Shown here in pieces: positions 1 to 11,693 of a DNA stretch of 64,000 nucleotides (position 1 is the stretch's first letter; each line of letters starts with the position of its first letter). The stretch is from Cryptomeria japonica. Taxonomy: Eukaryota; Streptophyta; Pinopsida; Cupressales; Cupressaceae. The notes under the pieces were generated by a model. It was not told the DNA's origin. It did not search any database and was given only the letters and a program-made list of their open reading frames with translations. The stretch covers positions 144,280,897 to 144,344,896 of the forward strand of contig NC_081407.1 in the NCBI RefSeq assembly GCF_030272615.1, in the 5' to 3' direction. Position numbers and translations under genes: made by a program.

Positions 1-1613
1 GGTTCGTCTTCAAAAGCCATCGATCTCTTGGTAAGTCTTATGACTCGGAAATAATGCGGGCAATATGTATCGAACTACGACCAGTAAGAGTGGGAAGCTC
101 AATAAATAATACTATCACTTGATTATTGAAAGGCTCGACAATCATACGAATGTGGAGATTTACAATACCAATATAGAAGGCAAGACTATCGAAGGAGAAT
201 AGGCAATTAGAAAAAATGCCAACGGTGGTTAAGAGAAGGCACGATAACAATGAGTTATTAGCATAGTAAAACACCGATTAGTTTGTTTAAAACATAAGCC
301 ACTAACAATGATACATCAATGAGAGAAGAGTCGACAACAACTCCTCATCACCGCCCTTTTCATCAATAATTCTATGGACAAACAGATCTATATAAGTCTC
401 TCAATATTCTGTGCGGTAATTCCTGGTGAGGCAACATTCCATGGTCTGCGATAATATAGAGGTCAACATCCATAGTATAAGGAACATCACTAATGATCGA
501 TATTGACAATGATGAGATTACGATCTTTGTCAAGGAGTGAAGATCGTATCAACTAAGATATGGACCAATATGAGAAAGGGATATCGTCGTATATTAAGGT
601 ATGAAAGATCGGATACAATCATAAGGATATTGATTAAAGACATGAATTAATTTAAGAGATCGATGCAGGACAACAGCGACATATGCAAGTATTGACCAAT
701 ATAATCTCAGCATCATTAAGCTTATTTAATCGATGAATGAGATTAATCGATAACCATAAATGCCATGAAATGGTGCGACCAAGGATAGGCATGAGTCAAG
801 TCTTTTGCAATGTGACTTATCATTCCAAACACAAGATATAAGGAGGCATTCAAAATCATTCAACAGGGAGGAGGACATCAACAAGTCAATAATATACTGT
901 ATACGTGAATATATACATATAGATCGTGGGAAGTTTGTCTCTTATTAGTGATCCATTTTGGATCGCTCCTTGTGAGCAATTACCTTGGGCATACTATCAA
1001 TTGCATAAGGAACAAAGTCAGCAGTCCGGGAGAACACCATATCTTATTATAAAGGAAGAAATACCACGTGGGAGGCCTCTGATCTGACAGAGAAATCAGA
1101 ATTTAAGGAAAAAGACTTCAACAGAAATTTAAGTTAATTAATATTAGAGGGAGCTTGCCAAAGTGCTTTGTGGGCCCACCCAATAATTATTCAGAATATT
1201 ATAATAAAAGAATCTTCCAATAGTATTTGTAGAAAAGGTTGAGGATTTCACAACTTTTGTTGTGTGTTTTAGCAGCAGCTCCACTATAGGGAATGGGGCC
1301 CACTTGTAATATTTGGAGATATTGTTTGTGTTTTCAATTTCAACACCACTTAAGCTTTTACAAGGAATCTGGGAATTTTGGTTTGTGATTTGAGCCAAAG
1401 GGTTAACAAATGTTTAAGAGGAGTCAACAACATGCTGAAGAATTTTGCTTGGGAGAGTGCCAAGATAAGTACTACTCTTTTAAATTCAATATTTTAATGA
1501 AATGTGTTTTTTTTAATAATTTTATGTTTATTAATATATTATCCTTCTCACTTTAATTTGAAATTGATGTCTCAGTATTAAATTACGGTAAGTCTTAAAT
1601 GGGGACATTACAG
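1..1613 (-). repeat. Minus-strand LTR-like sequence, 5' terminus at 1613
   Basis: Read on the minus strand this stretch opens at 1613 with TGTAATGTCCCCATTT, the kind of TG-plus-CCCC start seen on plant gypsy LTRs and matched by other LTR starts in this window. A TATA-like CTTTATAATAAG lies near 1040-1055 on the same strand. The left end is not visible and may lie outside the window. No coding region is supported; short open frames here have no recognisable motif. Identity as an LTR is inferred from the terminus and the lack of coding sequence. Confidence 0.35.
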
Positions 1614-2628
1614 ATCCTATATTATGGCATGTATTCTATACATATATATATTAAACAATCATAAACAACCACATATTAATAATCAGCAATGAGCAAGGAA
1701 CTCATACCAAAACCACAATATATGTTTGAACTGTTGTATACTTAATTGATTATTAATATCCAATCTGATCTGATCTGATCTGATCGATTGAATGGATTAC
1801 TTTGATTGTATGACTTGGAAGTATTGGTGAGTGATGATTAAGTGATGGTTAATTAGGTGATTGAAGAGTGATGATGCAATGAATGCTGGTTTCATATATT
1901 GGCAGAAATAATGATTGAAATACTGACTTGATAGTGTCAGTTGCTGATTGATTGTTTGCTTGATTTGATGATTGATAATTGCTTTTGTGGATCCATGAGT
2001 GATGAGTGAGTCTATGATCCTTGAAAGATTGGAATGATCTATCCTTTATACTTTATTGGTGGAAGAGTCACCACCTTTCAAAGGAATTGAGGCACCACCT
2101 TTCATAACAATTGAGTCACCGCTTTTCATTGCTGCCTTTGAGAATAATATATTATTCTCCAAATTCATCTCCCTTCCATCTCTTCCTCAAATGAACCTTC
2201 TTCCCTTTATATCTTCCCATGTGAGGGAGAGGTCACATCTCTCCATCATGCCTGCCCTTTGGCAAGAGACACAACCTTTCACAATTTCCACCCTTTGAAA
2301 TAGTACAACCCTTCATTATTTTTGCCCTTTGGAAGAGTCACTTCCTTATCTACTTTCCATCCCTTTCTTATTTGATTAATCCATCCTTGATCTGCATGCT
2401 TCCTTCCTTTCTTCCCCCCTCCTTCCTTTTCAAATGATCTCTTCTCCCTCTTATATCTCATGTTTGAGGGCGTCACAACTTTCCATTTCATGCCCTTTGA
2501 CCATTTATTAAACTTAACTAAATTTTAATTATTTTATATTTTATTTTTAATTTTATTTTTATTCTTTTATATTTTAATTTTATTATTAGTATTTATTATT
2601 AAATCCTATTTCAAAATGGGGACATTAC
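1614..2628 (-). repeat. Second minus-strand LTR-like block with decayed CT-rich repeats
   Basis: The right edge at about 2628 carries the same TAATGTCCCCATTTTG start on the minus strand, directly abutting the hAT fossil, so it probably inserted there. The terminal TG seems lost (the edge reads ...CATTACTGCA on the plus strand). Within 2056-2480 are loose repeats built on 'ccctttggaagagtcac'-like phrases. The left boundary is unclear because another LTR-like terminus abuts at 1613. Confidence 0.35.
1764..1785 (+). repeat. Short (CTGAT)n tandem repeat
   Basis: About four perfect CTGAT units in an AT-rich non-coding stretch. Simple sequence; no function inferred. Confidence 0.8.
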
Positions 2629-3775
2629 TGCACAACCTATTGAATCTGCATACAACATTTAGTATTTAATTTTATAAATATAGAACATAAATTATTAAAT
2701 TATATTATTATAACTATAATATATAGCATAAGGAAAACAAGAAAAATAAAAAATAAAAAGATACATACTTCGAGATATTTTTTATCGCAAAAGGCTGCAA
2801 GTAAATAGGGCCTTGCCCATGTATGTACCACAAAACATGAACATCTTTCCTATATTTGTCTCAAAGAGCAGCAACATCATGATTCCTTGAAGATATGAAG
2901 TGGCCAAACTCACTCAAGACAACACTTTGGATATCTTCATCTAGAAATATCCTTCTAAATGTAGCATTGTAGCTAGTAGCAAACTCCCCATTCCTATATG
3001 GTGGCACCCTCCTTGGCAAGGAAGATATATCTTTTGCTATAATACTTTGGTGACAAAACAAATGCTAAGAGATGTAAGGGGGTGATCATCTTGTTCCAAC
3101 AGTCGGCAATGATCAATTGCACACTTTTGAAAATGTTTATACTGGGTCATGTTTCATGGCTTCTATTATATTTCTTATTTTCTCAACCATGGAGTCCATT
3201 CCATCATAAATTTTACCCAAACATGGGCGATTTGTATCAGCACACCTAATCATGCTAATGATAGGCTTTGCGAAACTCAAAACATATTCCACACATGCTC
3301 ACCACTCATCATTTGGGATCAATGCTTTTACTTTTTGGGATCTTTTTGTGCTTGACTACCTCCATACACTCCATAGGCTATTAATGACCATAGAACTCGA
3401 TGCCTTTCGCACCTTCATAAATCATCTTAAGATGATTGTGTGAGATGCAAATTTAGTTTCAACAACCTAACATGGTGTAAAAAAATGTCACATAGTAACA
3501 ATTAAAAATAAAATTAAAATTAAAATATATTAAAAGTTAAAAGTTAAATTAGTAAAAATACATTCAACAAATCCAACTTGGAGACGGCCTTGAAGATGCC
3601 TTATGACATAGGATCTCCTCACCCTTTGTGTAGATTTGTTTGACCCACTCAATTTGTGTGTTGATCTTTTGCAATATCAAATTGAGTGACTAAACTACAC
3701 ATGGTGTCCAAAAAATATGACCATATGTACCCTCTGCTATTGACACAACTGCCCTACAAATTTTAGTGTTGTCCA
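2629..3775 (-). pseudogene. hAT transposase fossil, C-terminal part
   Basis: Several minus-strand frames together read as the end of a plant hAT-superfamily transposase. In order: a segment like FWTPCVVHSLN-type sequence (about 3680-3720), a stretch containing EYVLSFAKPIISMIRCAD (about 3200-3290), SLPRRVPPYRNGEFATSYNA (about 2960-3020), a DEDIQSVVLSEFGHF block (about 2900-2950), and WYIHGQGPIYLQPFAIKNIS (about 2770-2830). Frames change repeatedly and stops interrupt it, so it is dead. A possible intron (2646-2768, GTATGT to TGCAG on the minus strand) follows. The N-terminal part of the same gene is at 6768-7700, separated by an LTR insertion. I recognise the family from memory of plant DUF659/hATC transposases; a homology search would settle it. 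Confidence 0.7.
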
Positions 3776-4339
3776 TGTATTAACCCTTTTCTTTTTTCTC
3801 AATAAATTCTTCTTGCAAATTCTTATCTTAATTCATTTACATTTTGTCAAACTCTTTGTAATCAAATTCTCAAGAGTAAATTTCCATTTGATAGTAGTCA
3901 CTTGGAGTAACACAAATATATAATAAACTCAAACTGGAAATCATAGAGCTGATTATGGAAATTTTGTTAAACATATGGCAAATATCCAGCTAGAAACAAT
4001 ATAATATGAATATTGCAGATTGCTAATTCTATAGCAAAATAAGGAGTTAAGAATGTATTGTTTTTCGGTTTCCTATCTTCCAAAATAACTCGTGATTAAT
4101 AAATTGATTCATTAGACAAATCGTCTCAATAACCAGCAAGGAAAATCCCCTAGTTTGGAGAGCTTAAGGTCCTCAACCTGCCCACGTCCTCCTCTAGCTC
4201 CACTTGTAGTCTTCCAAACTGCTGCGCCAAAGTGCCAAGTAGCTTTGAGGGGCCCCACGTCCCACATAAAACCTGTAACTATCTCCTGATACTCCCACAC
4301 AACCTCAAGGAATGCTGGCAGCAAGTTTCATGATTTCCT

Positions 4340-5644
4340 TGTTGGACATTGTATTGTTATTGATGTCAAAGGTGTGTGGCAAAGGAACTGTTAGTGTTGC
4401 CATTGATGTCGAAGTATCTGGGAGTTTGGTGAAGTTTTAATTACTTCTGTCATGACATGCAAAGTATTTGAAGGACAGATTCAATTATGTTTGATAGCTC
4501 TCTTAATGTTATCGTTATATTCTGATATCAGTTGTTCCTCAATATCTAGCATATTTGTGGAGGTCTAAAAGTGTCTACGGCAGGTACTGAGGTTCATTGC
4601 TCAGAGATAGTATGTGCACCTAGTTGCACTCGCATGATGTTTGGTACTGCATTCTATCGCAGAGATGTATTATGTCTTGTGGTTTGGAACCAACACAGAG
4701 TGGCACATGAATTTGTTATTCTAGAGTTTTAGAGGTGGAGCTCAAGAAGGAAAGTTATAGTTGACAAAGTGGTCATAGTACTAGTTCACTAACTGTGGTG
4801 ATGTTCCTGAGGGATGCACCAGAGGATGGTAACCTGCGCCAACTAGAGGAAGCATGTGAAGGTTGGTCATGACCAGTTGAACTTGTGTTGGGTAACGCAC
4901 AGTGTGATCCTGCTCTCGGTGTAATGTGTTAGCTTTAGGACTGAGCCGACTACACGTTTGGTATAAGGAGTATTCTTATGGCCAACTTGAGGATGTAATT
5001 AATATTGGAATGCATATATAATGCCAATCAGATTCATTTCTCTGTGTGGGTGTTGTGCCTAGCAGAAGGAAGGCAAAATTTGGGCAAGCTATCTACTCAA
5101 TTTGTGTTAAAGTGTGCAAACTGAAATGTAGATATCATACACACTGTGAGAGTGTTCTAAAGCAAATTAGATCAGAGAAATGTTGAAGGCTAAGCTTTCA
5201 AGGTCCACATGACACATCTTTTATATATCTTGTTTTAATTGAGATTGGTGTCTCATAATCTGAGTTGGTGCCCAATCCTTTGGATTAGGGGATTGGTGTC
5301 TCCTGTAGGATGGTGCCTACAAATCTAATTGGGGAATGGTGTCTCAGTCTAAGGTTGTAATTCCTATGGGTTGGTGCCTACAAAATATTGCAAGTTATTT
5401 ATTATCTTTGTGAGGATGGATTTGAGTAGTAGATCCAAGTAGCTATTCTCACTGTGGTTTTTCCCTTCTAAGTTTCCATGTATATCTAGTGTTCTCATGT
5501 GTTGATGTGTGTTTGTGTTTATCATTTGCATAGCTTCTTTAATGTTTATGTAAGATCTGGTAATAATCTTAATTTTACACTGGATTTGAAGTTAAAATTG
5601 GTAAATACTAATTCACCCCCCTCTCAATATATGTGTTCTTAACA
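4340..5644 (+). mobile_element. Copia-type solo LTR
   Basis: It starts TGTTGGACATTG and ends TTCTTAACA. Its 3' third has the same arrangement as other LTRs in this window: a 'ctcactgtggtttttccc...gtttccatgt' segment, then 'aattcacccccctctca', then the CA end. No primer binding site follows and no pol lies beside it, so a solo LTR is most likely. Flanks TTCCT and TTCAC match only partly. Short open frames inside it are not genes. Confidence 0.55.
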
Positions 5645-6766
5645 TTCACATGGGGAGAATTTACTCCACAACTCCCTTTTTTTTGGTTGGATGTCACCAT
5701 TCAATATCCCACCAATCCTCCTTCAAGGGCAGTGAAGACTCCTATAATCCTCCCAATTTGATACATATTGAAAGGCAATAGCTGACGACCCCTCTTTCAA
5801 ACTAATATTAACTAGTCAGAATTATCACATTACCACAGTGACTCCCATGATTTGTATTTCTACACCAGATATCAAGACCTACAACTTTGTCTTATTTGTT
5901 GAATACTTTAAGATCCACCCAACATATTAAAATATGATACAAAAATCTAATTCAACCTAGAAAAGGAGTCTTCCAATGGCCTTGAATCAATTCGACCCCC
6001 ACCAAGTGGGCACAATCCAAGGTAATTGCTTTTGGTTCTAGAATATTTAATTCTTTCCCGAATAAAAGTTAAAAATTGCCATTTTTACAATAGACGCCAA
6101 TGATCTCTAGGCACTAGAATAGGGAATATCAACCTCACCAAATCTTTGATCCAACTCCTTAATGCTATGCCTAGACTTCTCATGAGTAATATTAATTTTC
6201 TCATGAAATCTTTAATTGCCTTGCAAATCCCAAAGATCTCCTTCTTCTTGGAGCTGCAACAGAGATATCGCTGAGAAAATATATTTTAATGCACTCACAA
6301 ACTTCACTTGTTTGTGAATTTTGTACAAATCCACCTCTACAATCAATCGTCTCGGGAAGATAGATCTTTCAATTTTGAGACCAATCTTCACTATAGGGTT
6401 TTCGTCCTAAGGCTATTGTTGAACAATTCTACTCAACCTCCACAATGCGGTTTCAAAAAAAATCAAAATCCAAGAATATGATGTCCAAATGAATCTCTTC
6501 AACCTCTTTTATGAACCCCTGTAGAACTTTCTAGAAAATATATTTTAAAATCAGTTTTTTAAATAATTCTTTTTACTCCATAGAAGTGACTTTATAATGT
6601 TTTATTTTATTTTTGGCCCCAAGCAAAGTCACTTTATTAAAATAAAAGATTCAACTTATAAACACAATTAATTAAATACAAGTTGCTTGGAAAACATTAA
6701 TTTAGACAACTTAATTAATTAAATTATTTCTTCTCCATGACCTTGGGCTGAAAATGGGGATGCTAC
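5645..6766 (-). other. Remainder of the LTR in the hAT gene; no genes
   Basis: AT-rich minus-strand LTR sequence continuing from 6767. No coding motif, RNA gene or strong repeat was found in it. Confidence 0.4.
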
Positions 6767-6767
6767 A

Positions 6768-7700
6768 GCTGTTATGACCTAGACAACATTTTCAGGGCCC
6801 AATATTTCAATGGATTCTATGAGGATATTGGCAATGAAAAGTTGCATCTTTCACTAACCCCTCACAATCCACTACCTTTGAAAACATCACCTCTTTAGGG
6901 AACTCTACTATAACATTGATCAATGATCTACTTTTGCAATTTTTCCATCCATTAGAAATGATGGACACACCTGTTTCAAGCCATGTATCCTTGATTTCTC
7001 TCAATTATGCCTCTACTAAACCTTTCTCCTTTGCCAATAAGGTGATTCACACCCTTTCGTACCCAAGACTAACATAATCAGAAGGTGCATTAGAAAGGGC
7101 CATCAACGTATCTTACCAATATGGTGATCTAACGAGGTTGAAAGGAAACCCATTGCAATAAATACAACAAGCAATGCTATGAGATCTATAATCTCTCTTG
7201 CTTCATTCTTGAAGGCCTTCTCAAATGGGCCTCTTTTACATGATGCCAAAATATTCTCATCTCCAAAAGATAGTTGCATTGGCATGAAAGGATATGGGCC
7301 AATCCGTTGTGATAAGCCACTAGGAGATTTTTGCAATCTTTTCTTACAAGAGGATTTGCAATAGTCTTTGATTTATTACTTGCTATATCGGGATCCTCTT
7401 ATTCTTTAATTTAAGCCAATATTCCTCTTGCAAGAGTCTTTGATTTATTACTTGCTATATCGGGATCCTCTTGTTCTTTAATATAAGCCAATATTTGACG
7501 CCTTGACAACCATTTTTTGTTTGGCCCAAGACAAACTCTTATTCCTTGTAAAGGAAGTGAGATTTCAATTGAGAGAACAAGCTATTATACTCTTTTGTAC
7601 AATGGCTACAATAAAGATAACCCACACCACCAAGGAGTTGTTCAATCTTTGTCATATCTTGCTAAAGAGGTAATAACAAATCAAATTTAAATGAATGCTG
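6768..7700 (-). pseudogene. hAT transposase fossil, N-terminal part (BED finger and DUF659)
   Basis: Read on the minus strand from about 7690, a BED-type zinc-finger-like segment appears (YCSHCTKEYNSLFSQLKSH, about 7560-7640). Next come GPFEKAFKNEAREI (about 7200-7240), then in another frame CNGFPFNLVRSPYW (about 7110-7160). A long DUF659-like block follows, with KDTWLETGVSIISNGWKN and LINVIVEFPKEVMFSKVVDC (about 6840-6990). These are hallmarks of plant hAT transposases. Stops (RSPYW*, YERV*, VEA*) and frameshifts show it is dead. The reading runs straight into the LTR start at 6767, and the rest of the protein is at 2629-3775. Confidence 0.7.
7364..7495 (+). repeat. Direct duplication, two 60-bp copies with a 72-bp period
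   Basis: The copies are 7364-7423 and 7436-7495, both beginning GTCTTTGATTTATTACTTGC and ending AGCCAATATT, with only about three differences by eye. It lies within the N-terminal hAT fossil, between the DUF659 and BED segments. Confidence 0.85.
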
Positions 7701-8595
7701 CATTTGAAGCAACTGAACTAAAACAACCAAACATTTTGTATGAACCTAAAACAAAGAGACATTACAAATTAACAACCCTACAAAAAAAATTAAAAATCGG
7801 CATTATAACCCCTTCTCATACATAAAAAGTTCAAAAAATATTAAAAACTTACCAAAAAGAAATTTAAAAAAACTTGAAAAATATTCAAAACTTGGAAAAA
7901 GTGAAAGATTCCTTACCTTTGATGGTCAAATCTTCTTTGGGCGACTATTTCTCCCCTCTCGGTGTAGGTTTAACTCTCCTAAAACCCTCACCTTCAGAAA
8001 AGAAGAACCAACCTTCAAAACTAAACAATGGCAGCTTAGAGGAAACAAATGCAATTTTAGCCTTTTATGTTTCTCAAATGAGGTGAAAAGTTTGTTATGC
8101 CTTCACTTTAGGGCAGCTAATGGCTTTTGGGAGTTTTTTTAATGTTTTTTTAAGTTTTTTAGACCTCGAGTGCCACAAGTATGCCTAGGTTCACTTGGGT
8201 ACGTCCCAAGTGTGCCTAGGGTTCCACCCGGGCGCCCAAGTGAAGGGCCCACAAGGAACTCAAGGTGCCCAAGTGGTACCCTGGGCGTTCCTAGGCCTAA
8301 CCAAGGCCCATTTTAGACCCATACAGGGATGACAAGGTAAATACAAGGACCCAATAACATAGCATGAAACCATTAGTCTTTTTTATAACTATACAAGCGG
8401 GAGATCTCCCACTAGGATATTCTCCTTTACATGCAAACTTTACCATTTCATTTATATAAATAAGTACAATGGATATTGAATTTCAACACATTAACATTCC
8501 AAAATTCTAATCAATATTAATACTCATAGATATAGACGATTCTTGTCATACAAATAGAATCCCTCCTTAATTCTAGCTCTTCAAGATATATAGAA
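7701..8595 (+). other. Non-coding flank; GC-rich CCTAGG/CACTTGG cluster at 8158-8330
   Basis: No gene is supported. The one compositionally odd part is 8158-8330. It is much richer in GC than its surroundings, with repeated CCTAGG and with CACTTGG/CCAAGTG in both orientations, looking like decayed short inverted and direct repeats. It could be part of the upstream hAT element or an unrelated repeat. Confidence 0.5.
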
Positions 8596-9348
8596 TGTTA
8601 ATCCATTAGTAGCTTCTGCAAGATAAGACTCTCCTAACTCATTAATCTCCTCTATTATGTTATTAGTTTACTCATTCATGCTTTATGTTTATCAGACTAT
8701 AACATTGGTCATAATTATGATATTGATATTGGATAATGATGGATTAGATTGACGACCTGCTTAACTATGTTAAGCGTCAATCTAAATGCTATCGGGTATT
8801 AACCCGATAGCATATAATGCTAACAGCTATTGTTATTGTTTACGTTATATTGATCCATTATCATATGCTTTGATACCGATTCATTATCGGGTATGTTTTA
8901 GATCTGTTACAATTAACAAATGATACCAATTCATTATTGGGTATGTTTATAAGCACTGTTACCATTAAACAATGATACTGATTCATTATCAGGTATGTTT
9001 ATAGGCACTGTTACCATTAACAATGATACCGATTCATTATTGGGTATGTTTATAGCATCAGTTAGTTATGAATCGGTTGATGATTGTAAGAGTCACGACC
9101 AAGTGACATCTTGGTCGGACATGTCTAAAAAGACATGTCCGATCAAGGTGCCACTTGATCGTGGCCATCTTACTACTTATACTTCATTCAAATTAAAGGA
9201 GATGACATTGAAATAGATACATGTTCATCCTCCTTACCTGCAGTAAAAGACAGATAACAATATTAGTGTCATAGTCATAATATAAAATAAAAAGACACCA
9301 TCCTGCATATAACTTGTCCATTAAATTGGAAATTACAATACTTTTACA
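8596..9348 (+). repeat. Element A 5' LTR
   Basis: It begins TGTTAATCC and ends TTTTACA, followed at once by a primer binding site. It contains a perfect inverted repeat GCTATCGGGT-ATTA-ACCCGATAGC (about 8787-8810). About four 51-bp tandem units follow, each with CCGAT-TCATT-ATCGG or a decayed version. A 34-bp-arm hairpin lies at 9093-9164. Short open frames inside it are LTR sequence, not genes. Several CpG sites intact in the 3' copy are lost here. Confidence 0.93.
9093..9164 (+). promoter_or_regulatory. Long hairpin in the element A 5' LTR
   Basis: Arms 9093-9126 and 9131-9164 (34 bases each) flank an AAAA loop. About 29 of 34 positions pair and three more could form G-U pairs in RNA. It would lie in the transcribed end of the LTR if transcription starts upstream. 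The same structure is at 27070-27141 in the 3' LTR. A role in RNA folding or packaging is only a guess. Confidence 0.75.
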
Positions 9349-9360
9349 TGGTATCAGAGC
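9349..9360 (+). promoter_or_regulatory. Element A primer binding site (initiator tRNA-Met type)
   Basis: TGGTATCAGAGC directly follows the LTR end. This is the standard complement of the 3' end of plant initiator tRNA-Met used to prime minus-strand synthesis in Ty1/copia elements. Confidence 0.93.
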
Positions 9361-9439
9361 CAAGTTGATCGAACTTGAGGCTATTTAATTTCGTGAAACA
9401 AATTTAAGAACAAGTTTATAATACATCACATTTCTTCAA

Positions 9440-10397
9440 ATGGCCAGTGCTATCAGATTCGAAGACAGACTCGGAGGTGGCGATGATTTTTCAGCCTGGA
9501 AATTCAGAATTCAAATGATCCTAAAGGAGAACAAAGTGGATTCGTTCATTCAAACTAAAAATGATCAACCCGTAAATGAACCTGACAAAATAGCATGGAC
9601 TGAGGGAAATGAAAAGGCAATAAAATAATAGTTGATGGGGTGAGAAACAACATAATGCCCATCATAAGAAAACATCAGACAGCCTATAAAATGTTCAAAG
9701 CACTTGAAAGCACATTTGAGATATCAAATGCAAGTCGAACTCTAGCATTAAAACGAGAAATAAATCATATCACCATGAACAATGGGGAGACAATCAACAC
9801 CTACTTTATGCGGATATCAGATCTAAAAGATGAACTTGCAACTCTGGACTACGAGATCCAAAGCAAAGAGTTAACACTCATTGCTTTAGATGGGTTGCCT
9901 AGTGGATGGAGCACATTCGTCCAAGGCATCAGTGCAAGGTCCAAATATTCCAAGTTTGAAAGATTAAGGGATGATTGTCTCCAAGAAGAATCAAGATTGA
10001 ACAAGATGGGAATGAAACACAAGAATATAGATGAAGACCTACAAGTTCTAAACACCAATTCCACCAAGCAAAACAAGAAAAGGTAGTTTAGAAAGAGAAA
10101 AGGTCGTCAAGGCAAGAATACTTCAAAGAAGGACTTATCTCACATTCAATGTTACAAGTGTGATCAGTTCGGACACTTTGTTGCAAAATGCTCGGAAAGA
10201 ACCAAGAAACATACCACATTTGTCAAAGCGGGAAAGACTAAAGGGGAAGATGACTCCGAGAAATACATATTCTACTCAGCACTCACAAGTCAAGCTTCTA
10301 ACAAAATCAACTCATGGGTGATTGATAGTGGTTCATCCAGGCACATCACTGGGTTTAGAGAAGTACTGGATTCCATGACAGAGGAGAGTGAAAGGAC
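9440..10397 (+). pseudogene. Element A gag and protease, broken
   Basis: Gag starts at ATG 9440 (MASAIRFEDRLGGGDDFSAW), the usual copia gag opening before the UBN2-type domain. A frameshift in the A-run near 9622-9628 ends the first frame; gag resumes in frame by 9622 and continues to a TAG at 10084. Reading on past that stop gives a CCHC zinc knuckle (CYKCDQFGHFVAKC, about 10148-10189) and the aspartic protease motif VIDSGSSRHITG (about 10318-10353). The frame then shifts near 10395. Gag would coat RNA, and the protease would cut the polyprotein. At least two frameshifts and one nonsense codon make it non-functional. Confidence 0.88.
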
Positions 10398-11693
10398 GTA
10401 ACCATCGGAGATGACTCCACACATCCAGTCAGAGGAGTAGGAACCTGCACCATCAAATTGAAGACAGGCATAACCTTGCGGCTTGAAGGAGTACTATATG
10501 TCCCCGGCATCAAAAGAAATCTAGTCTCTATATCGGCACTGGAAGATAACGGATACAGAGTAACATTCATGGACAACAAAGTATTGGCTTGGCCAAGGAA
10601 CTCCTCCATCAAGAAGGCAAAGACCATTGGACAGAGACGGGGCTATCTGTATGAGCTGTGCACGGAACCCAATCTAGCCCTAATCCATGAAGCCACTAAT
10701 GCAAATGAAGTTTGGCATAGAAGATTAGGCCATCTGAATTTTAGGGCTTTATCTTCAATGGGAAACCTTGTCACAGGTTTACCCAAGTTAAAGCAAGATC
10801 ATTCAGGAGCATGCAAAGGATGTGCCCTAGGTAAAAATACCAAAGGTGCATTCCAAAATAGTACTAGGAAAACTAGTAAAATTCTAGAATTAGTTCATTC
10901 TGATGTATGCGGACCTATGTTCGTATCCTCACTAGGGGGATTCTTGTATTATGTAATATTTGTTGATGACTACTCTAGGAAGACTTGGATCTACTTTCTG
11001 AAAAGTAAAGAATCAGAAGAGATCCTTTCTAGGTTTAAAGAATTTAAATCACTAACTGAAAACCACTCAGGAAACAAAGTTAAAACCCTAAGAACCGACA
11101 ATGGGGGAGAATACACATCAGATTCATTTAAAGAATTTTGTAGAGATAATGGGATTAAGAGGGAGCTCACTATACCTTATAACCCCCAACAAAATGGGGT
11201 AGCAAAAAGGAAAAATAGGACTATAGTTGAAGCTGCCAAGGCCATGATCCTAGATCAAAACCTTAACACAAATCTCTGGGCTGAAGCATCCAGCACCGCT
11301 GTATATATACAGAACAGATGCTCTCACTCCCATCTTGAGGACAAAACTCCTGAGGAAGTATTCGCTAAGACTAAGCCTGATATTAGCCACCTTAGGATAT
11401 TTGAATGTCCTATCTATATCCATATACCTAAAGAAAAGAGATTAAAACTAGAACCTTCTGGAAAAAGAGGATTGCTTGTAGGATATAGTGAAACCTCCAA
11501 AGCCTACAGAATCTATGTACCTGGTCAAAGAAATATTGAACTAAGTAGGGATATAATCTTTGAAGAGGACCTGGCTTTCAAAAGAGCTCAGAACTTCATA
11601 GAACCTGAAATCTATGCACCTACCTTTAGCTTAGATGAAAATCCTGCCCTTGACTTTTAGATGGAGAATCTAGATGAAACTGAAAATGAAAAT
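10398..11693 (+). pseudogene. Element A integrase, 5' part of pol
   Basis: The open frame contains a GAG-pre-integrase zinc region (HRRLGHLN ... CKGCALGK, about 10715-10830). The integrase core follows, with Asp in HSDVCGP and in LRTDNGGEY. The third catalytic residue, Glu in the usual NGVAERKNRT, is Lys here (AAA at 11205-11207), so strand transfer should fail. A TAG at 11658 lies in the linker. The frame then runs to 11693, where element B is inserted. The RT part continues in register at 24344. Upstream it joins the protease through a frameshift. Confidence 0.9.

Larger units (their letters stand above)
3776..6767 (-). mobile_element. LTR sequence inserted into the hAT gene (probably a solo gypsy-type LTR)
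   Basis: On the minus strand the block opens at 6767 with TGTAGCATCCCCATTTTC exactly where hAT coding sequence (a GPENVV-like motif) stops. It ends near 3776, where hAT coding resumes. Removing the copia LTR at 4340-5644 leaves about 1.69 kb, a plausible LTR length. Flanks are GTCCA (3771-3775) and GCTGT (6768-6772), so no clear target duplication remains. No internal genes were seen, which favours a solo LTR over a full element. Confidence 0.45.

Noticed and set aside
4112-4324. Minus-strand 70-codon frame with Trp-rich sequence
   Set aside because: No family match that I recognise; it lies in LTR-like sequence between the hAT halves.
8995-9216. Open frame of 73 codons, with a near-copy at 26972-27220
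   Set aside because: Both lie inside the LTRs of element A and cover the 51-bp units and hairpin; no protein motif.
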